Shown here in pieces: positions 27,750 through 37,396 of a stretch of DNA of 64,000 nucleotides. The stretch lies in assembly GCF_014284305.1 (NCBI RefSeq), contig NZ_JACOFW010000016.1:45180-109179 (forward strand). Reading direction: 5' to 3'. Numbering within the stretch: position 1 is the first letter of the stretch; the number at the start of each line of letters is the position of its first letter. The translations under genes and the position numbers were made by a program. Source of the stretch: Affinundibacterium seohonense (GTDB taxonomy: Bacteria > Pseudomonadota > Gammaproteobacteria > Burkholderiales > Burkholderiaceae_D). A model generated the notes under the pieces. The model searched no databases and was not told where the DNA came from. It was given only the letters and a program-made list of their open reading frames with translations.

Positions 27750-29972
27750 ATGGATACCATTCCACTTATCCCCGCCACGTCAAATCTGGTAAAGAGAAAT
27801 CTTGCCAGCTCAGAGAGTTCTGAGAGTAAAAAAGCGGAATCATCAAGTGCTGCACGCCTATTGGTCCTGCAAAACATGGTGCCGTTGGCGACAAACTTAG
27901 TGTCCTCACAACTGGAAGCTTTTTCGACACGCTTAGCTGATCAATTATTTAAATTGTCAGATCAGGCGGTTCGACCAGAAGAAGCCAAGGTAAGCTATGA
28001 CGCCCATCAACTATTGAAGAGGAATAGCACCGCATTTTATCGGCTCGTTGCCGGTCAGATTAATGCTGCACTCAGCAAAGAAGTTAGTGTTTTTAATACC
28101 CGACGTCGACTTAAAAAAGACGAGCAATATTTAGATAAAACTGCCCAGACTTACGAGGAGATGGAGGGTAAAATTTTGTTGCGCAATGCCAGTCATGCGC
28201 TCGAAGTTTTGAATGCTGAGTCGTTAGTGATGTTGAATACTCTGATAGGCAGAATACTCAATCGCATGCCAATTGATGTTACGCAAAATCCTTTTCGTCC
28301 TGAAATTTTTGTAAAGGCCGTTCATCAAGCGTGGATGGAATTAGACGACAATCCTGCATCACATTTGGTAGTTTTGCGCTTATTGCAACCAACAGTCTTT
28401 CTGCAACTTAGCCCGATATTGGATGAAATTAATCAAGAGCTGATGGCTCGCGGTATTCGTCCAGATAGTGATGATGGATTTGACACTTCTGCAGGAGGTG
28501 TTGCGTATTTGCCAGTACAAAAATTCTTCAGCCTGGATCCGTATTTGCAAGATAAATTAAAAAGGGTTTTTTCTGGTCAAATTGAATTGGCGCATACGGA
28601 TCCAAACTATGATTTTAGTGGCTTGGCTGCAGTGAGCGATACGTTGACGAATCAATTAGATTTAGATGCTGATGAGGATCGCGCAGACAAAGCGAGTATA
28701 GACCAGCAATTTTTCGAAGACTTACGCGAAATGCAAAAACGCTTTGCGCAAGAAGAGCATGCAAATGCACCATTTGAGTCACGCTTACACAAAGTTTTAC
28801 ACGCGAGCTCAGCGCAGAAACTGAGTGTGGTTGAAAGAAACACCATCGAATTATTAGCCCGTATTTTTGACTATATCTTTGCCGATCAAAGTTTAGGCAA
28901 AGATATTAAAAGTATGATGGCTCAATTACAAATTCCAATCGTCCGAGTGGCATTGTCGGATCGTGACTTTTTCTTTAGAGAGTCTCATCCTGCCCGTACT
29001 TTGTTAGATATTTTGGGTAGTTCAGGCATCGTGTTAGATCATGATGCAAGTGCTTTAGACCCGTTACTTGGCGTGATTGGCGATGTGGTCGAGAGGGTGC
29101 AAACCGAATTTGATGCGCAAATTGATTTGTTCTCTGATGTTGTGTCTGATCTTGAACTGTACCTGAAAGAAGAAGATTGTAAAGCACAGGCCGCGATCAG
29201 TCAGCCCGTGCAAACGGCACTAACAGAAGAAAAAATGCGCGTGTCGAGGGAGCTTGCTGAGCATGATGTCGCCATCCGCGTGGAGACTGGAGAAGTTGCT
29301 GGTTTTCTCGAAGTGTTTTTAGAGGAGCAGTGGATACGCATCTTAACTATTGCGCACAGCGTGAAAGATGAAAAACCACATGCTTTAGAAAATGCGTTGA
29401 AGACGATGGATGATTTGATTTGGAGTCTCAAACCGAAGAACAGCCCAGACGAGCGTAAAGCCTTGATTGCAAAGTTACCTGCGATGCTGACATTGCTCAA
29501 TGCTTGGTTAAATGCGATTCGTTGGGATGAGCCTGATCGTGTCTTATTTTTCTCGAAATTGGCGGAACGTCATGCGGCGATGGCGCGAGCACCATTGGAA
29601 TTGTCGCCCCGCCGTCAATTAGAGATTGCTGTGAATATTGCACAACGCGCGAGTAATCGCCGTCTAGATCGTTTCGTGAATGAAAAAGCGGTGCAGGCCA
29701 ACGATGAAGCGACTAAGCAGGTGGCGGATTTGGAGCGTGGTATGTGGTTAGATTTTAGTGATGAGCTTGAACAGATTACTCGTTTCAAGCTCGCTTGGAT
29801 CAGTCCGAAACGTAGCAGTTTTATTTTTGCTAATCGGCAGGGAGATCAAGCATTCTCGATAGCGGCAGCGGATTTGGAAGACAAATATCGAGCAGGTACC
29901 GCGAGTACTATCTTAGCAAATTCTTTAGTTGATCGAGCCTTGACATATGCGCTGAGAGATTTAGCGATTTGA
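27750..29972 (+). CDS. DUF1631 family protein
   Basis: 740 residues, cytoplasmic, largely helical. The DUF1631 pattern is seen in the mid and late regions: LLDILGSSGIVLDHD, FLEVFLEEQWIRIL, ALKTMDDLIWSLKPK. A C-terminal beta-rich piece (GMWLDFSD...RFKLAWISPKRSSFIFANRQG) resembles a PilZ-like fold and might bind cyclic di-GMP, which is inference. No enzymatic motif. It ends 18 bp before a strong terminator. Confidence 0.85.
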   Translation: MDTIPLIPATSNLVKRNLASSESSESKKAESSSAARLLVLQNMVPLATNLVSSQLEAFSTRLADQLFKLSDQAVRPEEAKVSYDAHQLLKRNSTAFYRLVAGQINAALSKEVSVFNTRRRLKKDEQYLDKTAQTYEEMEGKILLRNASHALEVLNAESLVMLNTLIGRILNRMPIDVTQNPFRPEIFVKAVHQAWMELDDNPASHLVVLRLLQPTVFLQLSPILDEINQELMARGIRPDSDDGFDTSAGGVAYLPVQKFFSLDPYLQDKLKRVFSGQIELAHTDPNYDFSGLAAVSDTLTNQLDLDADEDRADKASIDQQFFEDLREMQKRFAQEEHANAPFESRLHKVLHASSAQKLSVVERNTIELLARIFDYIFADQSLGKDIKSMMAQLQIPIVRVALSDRDFFFRESHPARTLLDILGSSGIVLDHDASALDPLLGVIGDVVERVQTEFDAQIDLFSDVVSDLELYLKEEDCKAQAAISQPVQTALTEEKMRVSRELAEHDVAIRVETGEVAGFLEVFLEEQWIRILTIAHSVKDEKPHALENALKTMDDLIWSLKPKNSPDERKALIAKLPAMLTLLNAWLNAIRWDEPDRVLFFSKLAERHAAMARAPLELSPRRQLEIAVNIAQRASNRRLDRFVNEKAVQANDEATKQVADLERGMWLDFSDELEQITRFKLAWISPKRSSFIFANRQGDQAFSIAAADLEDKYRAGTASTILANSLVDRALTYALRDLAI

Positions 29973-29990
29973 TCTTGAGTTCGTCAGTTC

Positions 29991-30024
29991 AAAAAAAATC
30001 CCAAGCGTAAACTTGGGATTTTTT
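29991..30024. terminator. Rho-independent terminator after the DUF1631 gene
   Basis: AAATCCCAAG/CTTGGGATTT with a 6-base loop and a T-run on the plus strand and an A-run before it, so it works for both convergent genes. Confidence 0.9.
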
Positions 30025-30037
30025 CTTATGAGTCCTA

Positions 30038-30745
30038 CTATTTTTCCAATTGAATTTCTATTCTGCTTTCCCCAGTTTTACTTGGGAAGTCTCTCAGTGC
30101 GCTTTCGATAAGCAATTCAATGTATGGCGCGATTTCTGTATCGTTTTGTGTTGATTTGGCAAGAACAGAGTACAACACTTTACCAGAACTGCGATCGCTG
30201 ATGACGATTTCTATCCCATGATCGACATACTGACGTACGTTTAAATCTGCTGCGTAAAATGGATGCAGGTGATTCCCAAATGGGAAGGGTGAGTAAAACG
30301 GACTGCTGAGTCTGTACTGAAACCTCGAACGAGGGGAAAACCGATATGGCGTATTGATGAATCCAGGATAGTAGCGAGAAGTCCAAAATCCTCCCATAGG
30401 AATCACCATGCCGGACGGTGTAATCAGATAGCTCCCAGAGCCAAAAATAGATGAAACATGCGTGTTTCCTGGGATGGAAATCAATTGCATGCTGACTTTA
30501 AGTGCCGCTTTGGATTGATCGATTTCCTCAAAGCCTAATTCTTTTAATCGTGTTTTGACCTCTTCGCTGGCATGCAGATATTCTGGTTCTTTTGCTTGTT
30601 CGGCATGTTCAAGGATGGTGTAGGTTTTATTATTTAGGACTTCCGGTAATTGATTGATCGTACTGATTTTGCTGTAAAACGTACTGGCACATCCGGTGAG
30701 TAAGATTGCGCTTAAAAAGACTAAGCTTGCACGGAAATGTTTCAT
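30038..30745 (-). CDS. DUF4136-like lipoprotein
   Basis: 235 residues with a lipoprotein signal (FLSAILLTGCAST). The mature N-terminal part (YSKISTINQLPEVLNNKTYTI, then LHASEEVKTRLKELGFEEID) follows the DUF4136 pattern, in which a small repeat domain recognises the ageing of a variable strand region. A Tyr/Pro/Phe-rich loop occupies the middle (about 110-165) before a second conserved part (YVDHGIEIVISDRSSGKVLYSV). Function unknown; envelope-located. GGAGG lies upstream of the ATG. Confidence 0.7.
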   Translation of the reverse strand: MKHFRASLVFLSAILLTGCASTFYSKISTINQLPEVLNNKTYTILEHAEQAKEPEYLHASEEVKTRLKELGFEEIDQSKAALKVSMQLISIPGNTHVSSIFGSGSYLITPSGMVIPMGGFWTSRYYPGFINTPYRFSPRSRFQYRLSSPFYSPFPFGNHLHPFYAADLNVRQYVDHGIEIVISDRSSGKVLYSVLAKSTQNDTEIAPYIELLIESALRDFPSKTGESRIEIQLEK

Positions 30746-31097
30746 TTTATTGCCTCCGGTGATACTTGATCGGTAAAAATTTATGAGCAGTTTGATGCTA
30801 AATAGCGTTGGTTTATTGCGTAAATAGTATGGGCACTTTCTATGCAGACTCTATCATGAACCTAATGATTGTAAAAGTCTGTACCAGTGTGTAATCGTTT
30901 GTCTGTGTGCATACCAGTTTGCATGAATGTTGGTTTTTATGTCGTTTTAGCGGTTTTTTTGTTCTGCTTCTGCGTTTCTCAGACTTTTGCCGCCGATCGA
31001 CGACTGCGCTTGGTAAAATACGGTTTTGATTGCTTCAGACCGTCTGGATATAGGCTTGTAGCAGCGTCATCATTAACTGCAGAGATTGTTTGAATAT
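30746..31097. other. 352-bp gap between the DUF4136 lipoprotein and pepN
   Basis: Holds the divergent promoters. A hydrophobic 57-codon frame beginning at ATG 30923 resembles a signal peptide (ending QTFAA), but it lacks a Shine-Dalgarno and family resemblance and is not called. Nothing else is recognised. Confidence 0.5.
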
Positions 31098-33788
31098 ATG
31101 CGAAAACCGAATCAAGATATGAATGCACCAACACCAGTGACTATTTATCGTAAAGATTATGTAGCCCCCGGCTTTTGGGTGGATACCGTAGAAATGGGTT
31201 TTGATCTGCATCCCCAACGCACGCATGTTGCGACCCGCATCACCATGCGACGCAATCACGACAGTGCCGAAAAAGATTTGGTCTTGTTCGGCGAAGATAT
31301 CAAGCTGTTGCAATTACGTATGAATGGCGTGAATCTGAAAAAAAACGCCTATACCCTGACAAAAGAGCGATTGGTCATCAGCAGTGCGCCAGATCAGGTC
31401 ATGCTGGAAATTGAAACAGCGATCGCCGCCGACAAAAACACCACGATGTCTGGTTTGTATGTATCGAATGGTAATTTCTTCACCCAATGCGAAGCCGAGG
31501 GTTTCCGCAAGATTACGTTCTTCCCTGATCGTCCTGATGTGATGGCGAGTTATACAGTGATGCTGCGTGGCGATAAAAAATTGTATCCCGTGTTGCTGTC
31601 AAACGGTAATTTGATAGAACAAGGTGACCTCGGCGATGGTCGTCATTATGCTAAGTGGGAAGATCCGTTCAAAAAACCTTCTTACTTATTCGCTTTGGTT
31701 GCAGGTAAATTAGTTTGCCAAGAAGAAAAATACAAACTCAAATCGGGTCGTAAAGTTTTGCTGCAAGTGTGGGTAGAACAGGGCAATCTAGACAAAACCC
31801 AACATGCGATGGACTCGCTAAAGAACAGCATACGCTGGGATGAAGAGCGCTTTGGTTTGGAACTGGATCTCGATCGCTTCATGATCGTTGCCACCAGCGA
31901 CTTCAACATGGGGGCGATGGAAAATAAGGGCTTGAATATTTTCAACACCAAGTATGTGTTGGCGAATTCTCGTGTTGCTACTGATGCCGATTACGCTGGC
32001 ATTGAATCAGTGGTCGGTCACGAATATTTCCACAATTGGACTGGCAATCGCGTGACCTGTCGCGACTGGTTCCAATTGTCTTTGAAAGAAGGATTGACGG
32101 TCTTCCGTGATCAAGAGTTCTCTGGCGATTTGGTCGGTAACGAAACAGGTCGAGCAGTCAAGCGGATTGAAGATGTGCGCGTGCTACGGCAATTGCAATT
32201 CTCGGAAGACGCAGGCCCAATGGCGCATCCTGTTCGCCCAGATTCTTTTGTCGAAATCAATAATTTTTACACGGTGACCGTGTACGAAAAAGGGTCTGAA
32301 GTTGTCCGGATGTATTACACGCTGTTGGGACATGAAGGCTTCCGCAAGGGTATGGATTTGTATTTCCAGCGCCATGACGGACAGGCGGTCACCTGCGACG
32401 ACTTCCGTGCGGCGATGGCCGATGCGAATGGACGCGATTTGAAGCAGTTTGAACGTTGGTATAGTCAGGCGGGTACGCCACGCTTGAAAGCCCAAACAAG
32501 CTACGACGCGATCTCTAAGACTTATACTTTGAGTTTGAGTCAATCCTGTCCAAAAACGGCAGGCCAAGCGAAGAAACTCCCTTTCCATATTCCGGTCGCG
32601 GTTGGCTTGATTGATGCCGAGGGCAAAGATGTCGCTTTACAATTGCTGGGCGAGTCTGCCACTAGCACAACGCAAATTTTGGAATTGAAAGAAGCGCAGC
32701 AGAACTTTGTGTTCACTAATAGTGATCGTGAAGTCACGCCATCCATCTTGCGTAATTTTTCTGCACCAGTGATCTTGGAATTCGATTACAGCGACGAGCA
32801 ATTAGCGCATTTGCTGGCGCATGATAGTGATCCTTTCTGTCGTTGGGAAGCTGGGCAGCGCTTAGCGATGCGTCGTTTGCTCAAGTTAGTCAAGGCGGTG
32901 CAACAAGGCGACACATTGAGCTTAGATGATCTGTTTATCAATGCATTGCGCAAGACTTTAATCGATCAAAACCTTGATCCGGCATTCCGTGAATTGGTGT
33001 TGACTCTGCCGTCGGAAGTCATGATTGCCGAGGAAATGGCAATCGCTGATCCGCACAGTATTCACATCGCACGTCAATTTGTGCGCGCGACACTGGCGCA
33101 GCATTTGAAAGCAGATTTGCTAAAAGCCTATCAGGATAATTTGACGCCTGGCAAATACAGTCCTGATGCGCAATCAGCGGGTAAGCGCGCTTTGAAAAAT
33201 TGTGCCTTGGCGTATTTGGTGGAATGGCCAGATGCGGCGACCTATGCTTTAGCGCATACGCAGTATCAAGAGGCCGAGAATATGACTGATCGTATTGCTG
33301 CTTTGAGCGCGATGTTGCACTGTTCCTCCGCATTGGATAAAGCGTATAGCAAGACACGCAAACAAGTGTTGGCGCATTTCTATAAAGAATTTGAAAGTGA
33401 AGCGCTGGTCATCGACAAATGGTTCACACTGCAAGCGACAGCGCCAACAGCCGATGTCGAGCAGGTACGCGCTTTGATGCAACACAAAGCCTTTAGCATG
33501 AGTAATCCGAATCGCGCGCGTAGTTTGATCTTCGCTTTTTGCAATGCGAATCCAGCGCGCTTTCATGCTGCTGATGGCAGCGGTTATGGCTTGTGGGCTG
33601 ATTGCGTGATCGCCTTGAATAAGCTCAATCCACAAGTTGCTGCACGTTTGTCCCGCAGTATGGATCGATGGACGAAATTGCCAAAAGCGAATAAAGCTTT
33701 AATGAAAGCCGCTTTACAAAGAGTTGCAGCGACTAAGAATTTATCGAAGGATGTGTCGGAAGTGGTGACGAAAGCGCTAGCGGCATAA
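31098..33788 (+). CDS. pepN: PepN, aminopeptidase N (M1 family)
   Basis: 896 residues, cytoplasmic zinc aminopeptidase that removes N-terminal residues from peptides. The exopeptidase motif MGAMENKGLN and the zinc site HEYFHNWTGNRVTCRDWFQLSLKEGLTV (HExxH-18x-E) are intact, and the C-terminal helical domain is complete. The start is uncertain: ATG 31098 and ATG 31119 (MNAPTPVTIYRKDY) are both plausible and neither has a strong Shine-Dalgarno. fbp follows after 48 bp on the same strand. Confidence 0.96.
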   Translation: MRKPNQDMNAPTPVTIYRKDYVAPGFWVDTVEMGFDLHPQRTHVATRITMRRNHDSAEKDLVLFGEDIKLLQLRMNGVNLKKNAYTLTKERLVISSAPDQVMLEIETAIAADKNTTMSGLYVSNGNFFTQCEAEGFRKITFFPDRPDVMASYTVMLRGDKKLYPVLLSNGNLIEQGDLGDGRHYAKWEDPFKKPSYLFALVAGKLVCQEEKYKLKSGRKVLLQVWVEQGNLDKTQHAMDSLKNSIRWDEERFGLELDLDRFMIVATSDFNMGAMENKGLNIFNTKYVLANSRVATDADYAGIESVVGHEYFHNWTGNRVTCRDWFQLSLKEGLTVFRDQEFSGDLVGNETGRAVKRIEDVRVLRQLQFSEDAGPMAHPVRPDSFVEINNFYTVTVYEKGSEVVRMYYTLLGHEGFRKGMDLYFQRHDGQAVTCDDFRAAMADANGRDLKQFERWYSQAGTPRLKAQTSYDAISKTYTLSLSQSCPKTAGQAKKLPFHIPVAVGLIDAEGKDVALQLLGESATSTTQILELKEAQQNFVFTNSDREVTPSILRNFSAPVILEFDYSDEQLAHLLAHDSDPFCRWEAGQRLAMRRLLKLVKAVQQGDTLSLDDLFINALRKTLIDQNLDPAFRELVLTLPSEVMIAEEMAIADPHSIHIARQFVRATLAQHLKADLLKAYQDNLTPGKYSPDAQSAGKRALKNCALAYLVEWPDAATYALAHTQYQEAENMTDRIAALSAMLHCSSALDKAYSKTRKQVLAHFYKEFESEALVIDKWFTLQATAPTADVEQVRALMQHKAFSMSNPNRARSLIFAFCNANPARFHAADGSGYGLWADCVIALNKLNPQVAARLSRSMDRWTKLPKANKALMKAALQRVAATKNLSKDVSEVVTKALAA

Positions 33789-33836
33789 CGATTAACAAGA
33801 CAATATTTTTAAGATTTACTATAGAGAAGGAAGAAT

Positions 33837-34850
33837 ATGAAACGCATTAGTCTGACCCGTTTTCTGGTCGAAGAGCAAAGGCTCAATAATAGTATCCCCG
33901 CAGAATTGCGCTTGTTAATTGAAGTCGTTGCACGCGCTTGCAAAACCATCAGTCACGCGGTTGGCAAGGGCGCACTCGGCGAAGTTTTAGGAACTGCGCA
34001 TACAGAAAACGTGCAAGGCGAAGTGCAAAAGAAACTCGATATTCTGTCGAACGAAATTTTGTTAGAAGCCAACGAATGGGGCGGCCATTTAGCGGCGATG
34101 GCATCAGAAGAAATGGAAACCATCCATCCGATTCCTAACCGTTACCCACAAGGCGAATACATGCTCTTGTTCGATCCACTTGATGGCTCCAGCAATATCG
34201 ATGTCAATGTATCGATCGGTACTATCTTCTCCGTCTTGAAAGCGCCAGATGGCATGGGTACACCGACCGAGCAAGATTTCTTGCAAAAAGGTAGTCAGCA
34301 GGTCGCTGCTGGTTATGCGATTTATGGTCCGCAAACCATGTTGATTTTCACGACGGGCAATGGCGTCAATTGCTTTACCTTGGATCGTGAAATGGGCTCA
34401 TGGGTACTGACAGAACGCAATATTCGAATCCCAGCCGATACCCAAGAATTTGCCATCAATATGTCGAATGTGCGTCATTGGTATCCACCTGTCACACGCT
34501 ATGTCGATGAGATGTTGGCAGGTAAAACTGGCCCACTCAATAAAAACTACAATATGCGCTGGATCGCATCGATGGTGGCAGACGTGCATCGTATCTTGCA
34601 TCGCGGCGGCATCTTCATGTATCCAGCCGACAAGCGTGAACCGGACAAAGCAGGTAAATTGCGCTTGATGTACGAAGCCAATCCTATGTCCATGATCGTC
34701 GAGCAAGCTGGTGGCGCATCCACTGATGGCAAACAACGTATGCTAGATGTTCAACCGACGTCCTTACATCAACGGGTAGCGGTGTTCTTGGGTTCTAAGA
34801 ATGAAGTGGAACTGGTGACGCGTTATCACGCTGAGCATATCGAGTCTTAA
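33837..34850 (+). CDS. fbp: Fructose-1,6-bisphosphatase class I
   Basis: 337 residues. It hydrolyses fructose-1,6-bisphosphate in gluconeogenesis. The metal site [22 protein letters not shown] and the C-terminal active-site segment [21 protein letters not shown] are intact. AAGGAAG precedes the ATG. It is probably in one transcript with pepN, an arrangement seen in other Betaproteobacteria. Confidence 0.97.
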   Translation: MKRISLTRFLVEEQRLNNSIPAELRLLIEVVARACKTISHAVGKGALGEVLGTAHTENVQGEVQKKLDILSNEILLEANEWGGHLAAMASEEMETIHPIPNRYPQGEYMLLFDPLDGSSNIDVNVSIGTIFSVLKAPDGMGTPTEQDFLQKGSQQVAAGYAIYGPQTMLIFTTGNGVNCFTLDREMGSWVLTERNIRIPADTQEFAINMSNVRHWYPPVTRYVDEMLAGKTGPLNKNYNMRWIASMVADVHRILHRGGIFMYPADKREPDKAGKLRLMYEANPMSMIVEQAGGASTDGKQRMLDVQPTSLHQRVAVFLGSKNEVELVTRYHAEHIES

Positions 34851-34870
34851 TGTAATTTAATCTGCACAAG

Positions 34871-34907
34871 AAAAAGCACACTTTGGAGTTTCTGAGTGTG
34901 CTTTTTT
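34871..34907 (+). terminator. Rho-independent terminator after fbp
   Basis: AAAAAGCACACT/AGTGTGCTTTTTT with a 12-base loop, 20 bp after the stop. Confidence 0.9.
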
Positions 34908-35003
34908 GTTGGTAAATTTTGTTGTGAAATTGATTGCTTGTGTTATGTAGGCGATATACTTGATAAATACTATTTTTCACTTTCGATTTTCTAACGGATG
35001 CCT

Positions 35004-36149
35004 ATGATAAATTTCATTCTTGGCTTGCTGATCACGATCAGTCTTCATTCCATTTCCCATGCAAAAACTTCCTTAATAGAAAAAGACAAGCCGACAGAAT
35101 ATGGCGTTTGGGTTGGCACGCTGGGTGGTGAACACATCATAGCTTGTTTTGAAAATCCTGACGACACCGGTTCGCGTTACTTTTCATCAATTCCGAACCG
35201 CTCAAGTTATTTCTATTTGAAATATTCAAAACCGATTTCACTTCGTCAAAAAGAAGGAGAACGCGAGGTTTGGGAGGAAATTTCTGAAAACAAAATCACT
35301 GGCGAATGGCAAATCAAAAAAGTCACGGAGCGTACGCTAGATGTGAATTGGCGAGCAACTGATTCGGGAAAAGTGATCCCAATGATTCTGCACCGATTTG
35401 AAGATTTATCTGGTTATCGTGAAAGCTGCGTGGGTGAAGACGGCATTCATAATCCATATAAAAATCAAAAATTCCATAAGGCAAAGATGAACCGAGGGTT
35501 GATCCAAGAAATTTCGAATAAGAAGTATCGGTTACTAAACATCGAAAAGATGAACGCATCATCGCTTGAATTATTGGAAGATATCCCCGCTCGCAAGACA
35601 CTCAATTTTCTTTTGAAAAACCAACTCCGAACTGATGCTTATGGAAATTTAGCTTGTCGAAATCCTAATGATGAAGAAATTGAGGATGTTCATTCTTCTC
35701 AATCTGATTCTAACTCTAGTGTGGCTCCTGTCTTTTGGAATGACCGATGGATTTCACTGTTGAATAATGTGAATGGAGACTGTGGTGGTGCATCTCCCTT
35801 TTCAATTTTTTCATACAGTACATGGGATACGCAGAGCGGCAAGGCAGTGCATCTTTGGAAATGGTTTCAGGAGACTAGAATTGGCAAGCTAAATTCACTC
35901 ATTGTAAAAAAAGCGGTGAAGTCAAGACGAGCGTTTAATGGTAATGGGGCGGAAAAAGATAGCTGCATTTCTGAAATTAAGGAAAACACCAAATACCAAC
36001 TTCATTTGTCGACCAAGGGAGTCATTTTTTCACACGATTTTCCGCGTTATTCGCAAGCATGTAACGATAATATTGAGCTTTCATTTTCTGAGTTAAAGCC
36101 CTATCTAAGTGAGCAAGGATATCAGGCAGTCCATGCCTTAATGCGCTAG
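35004..36149 (+). CDS. Secreted hypothetical protein (381 aa)
   Basis: Not recognised. An N-terminal signal peptide (INFILGLLITISLHSISHA) is followed by a beta-rich region with GVWVGTLGGEHIIACFE, which resembles small periplasmic domains with an intramolecular disulphide. The remainder is mixed with scattered cysteines (ESCVG, GDCGGA, DSCIS, SQACND). AT content is somewhat higher than in its neighbours. The ATG at 35004 is preferred on spacing to a CGGA; ATG 34998 is two codons upstream. It is probably an independent transcript after the fbp terminator. Confidence 0.65.
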   Translation: MINFILGLLITISLHSISHAKTSLIEKDKPTEYGVWVGTLGGEHIIACFENPDDTGSRYFSSIPNRSSYFYLKYSKPISLRQKEGEREVWEEISENKITGEWQIKKVTERTLDVNWRATDSGKVIPMILHRFEDLSGYRESCVGEDGIHNPYKNQKFHKAKMNRGLIQEISNKKYRLLNIEKMNASSLELLEDIPARKTLNFLLKNQLRTDAYGNLACRNPNDEEIEDVHSSQSDSNSSVAPVFWNDRWISLLNNVNGDCGGASPFSIFSYSTWDTQSGKAVHLWKWFQETRIGKLNSLIVKKAVKSRRAFNGNGAEKDSCISEIKENTKYQLHLSTKGVIFSHDFPRYSQACNDNIELSFSELKPYLSEQGYQAVHALMR

Positions 36150-36218
36150 TGTCTGGTATATCTCATTCATTATTCAGTTGATATACCTATCAGATAGATT
36201 AATCATAAAAGACGCATA

Positions 36219-37139
36219 ATGACCATCAATTACCAGCAAATCCTAGAAGACATTCACCAAGAGATCCAACCCTTGCTCACACAGGGCAAGGTTGCGACTT
36301 ATATCCCCGAGCTTTCCAAAGTCTCACCGCAACACTTTGGCATGGCGGTGTATTGTTTGGACGGAAGCAGTTATACGGTAGGTGATGCGCAACAAAAGTT
36401 TTCTACCCAAAGTATCACCAAGTTATTCGCACTGTCATTAGCCTTTGAACGCGAAGGCAATGCGATTTGGAAACGTGTGGGGCGTGAGCCGTCCGGTAAT
36501 CCATTTAACTCTTTATCACAGCTCGAATATGAGCGTGGCATACCGCGCAATCCCTTTATCAATGCCGGTGCCTTGGTGATTAACGATATCTTGGCGCAAC
36601 GCTTTGTGCAGGCAGATATTGCGGTTTTGCAGTTCATGCGTATGTTGGCGGATGAAGTGAAAATCGATTTTGATCGTGAGGTTGCGATCTCTGAAGAGAA
36701 ACACGCGCATAGGAATAGTGCGATAGCGCATTTGATGAAAGACTTTGGCAATCTTCATAATCCGGTTGATTCGGTGATCGCCAGTTATTGCCGCCAATGC
36801 TCGATTACGATGAGTTGTCTGGAGCTGGCAAAGGCCGGCAGCTTTTTAGCCAATCACGGCACGATCCCCTGGAATGGCACCAAAATTTTAGACTCTAGCT
36901 CAGCCAAGCGACTCAATGCTTTGATGCTGACTTGTGGCACCTACGACGTGGCTGGGGACTTCGCTTTCCGCGTCGGCCTGCCTGCCAAAAGTGGCGTGGG
37001 TGGAGGTATTTTGGCGCTCGTGCCTGGCGAGTTAGCAGTCTGTGTTTGGTCGCCTGGACTTGATCCTGCCGGCAATTCTTTAGCTGGCGTGATGGCTTTG
37101 GAGTTGTTCACTACCATGACCGCGCGTTCGATTTTTTAA
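36219..37139 (+). CDS. glsA: Glutaminase (GlsA family)
   Basis: 306 residues, serine-dependent beta-lactamase-like glutaminase converting glutamine to glutamate and ammonia. The catalytic Ser-x-x-Lys is QSITKLFAL; further signatures are GREPSGNPFNSL, GIPRNPFINAGAL, GTYDVAGDFAFRVGLPAKSGVGGGI and GNSLAGVMAL. Full length. It is alone with about 70 bp upstream, and a 260-bp spacer separates it from the decarboxylase. Confidence 0.96.
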   Translation: MTINYQQILEDIHQEIQPLLTQGKVATYIPELSKVSPQHFGMAVYCLDGSSYTVGDAQQKFSTQSITKLFALSLAFEREGNAIWKRVGREPSGNPFNSLSQLEYERGIPRNPFINAGALVINDILAQRFVQADIAVLQFMRMLADEVKIDFDREVAISEEKHAHRNSAIAHLMKDFGNLHNPVDSVIASYCRQCSITMSCLELAKAGSFLANHGTIPWNGTKILDSSSAKRLNALMLTCGTYDVAGDFAFRVGLPAKSGVGGGILALVPGELAVCVWSPGLDPAGNSLAGVMALELFTTMTARSIF

Positions 37140-37396
37140 TTCTCTCATTGGCGTGTAAGTAATTTCTTAACACGTCAAATTTTCAAATATCTTTTCAGAA
37201 TTAGCAGAGTGATGGAGCAGAGCCAGCTTCAGGATTTCCGTCGCCTTTTACTCTACGCGCCCTGCGTTTCTCCCATCAAATTCCTGATTGGCATGCAAAT
37301 TGCTCTACGCAAAATGTTCGCAGTGTTTATGCATGTTTGGCTTAAAGCTGCGTCGATCAGTCAGTGATGATCTTCAAATAATCATAAGGAATGTCC

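Noticed and set aside
30923..31093. Hydrophobic frame resembling a signal peptide upstream of pepN
   Set aside because: No Shine-Dalgarno, no recognisable mature domain, and it lies in the pepN promoter region.
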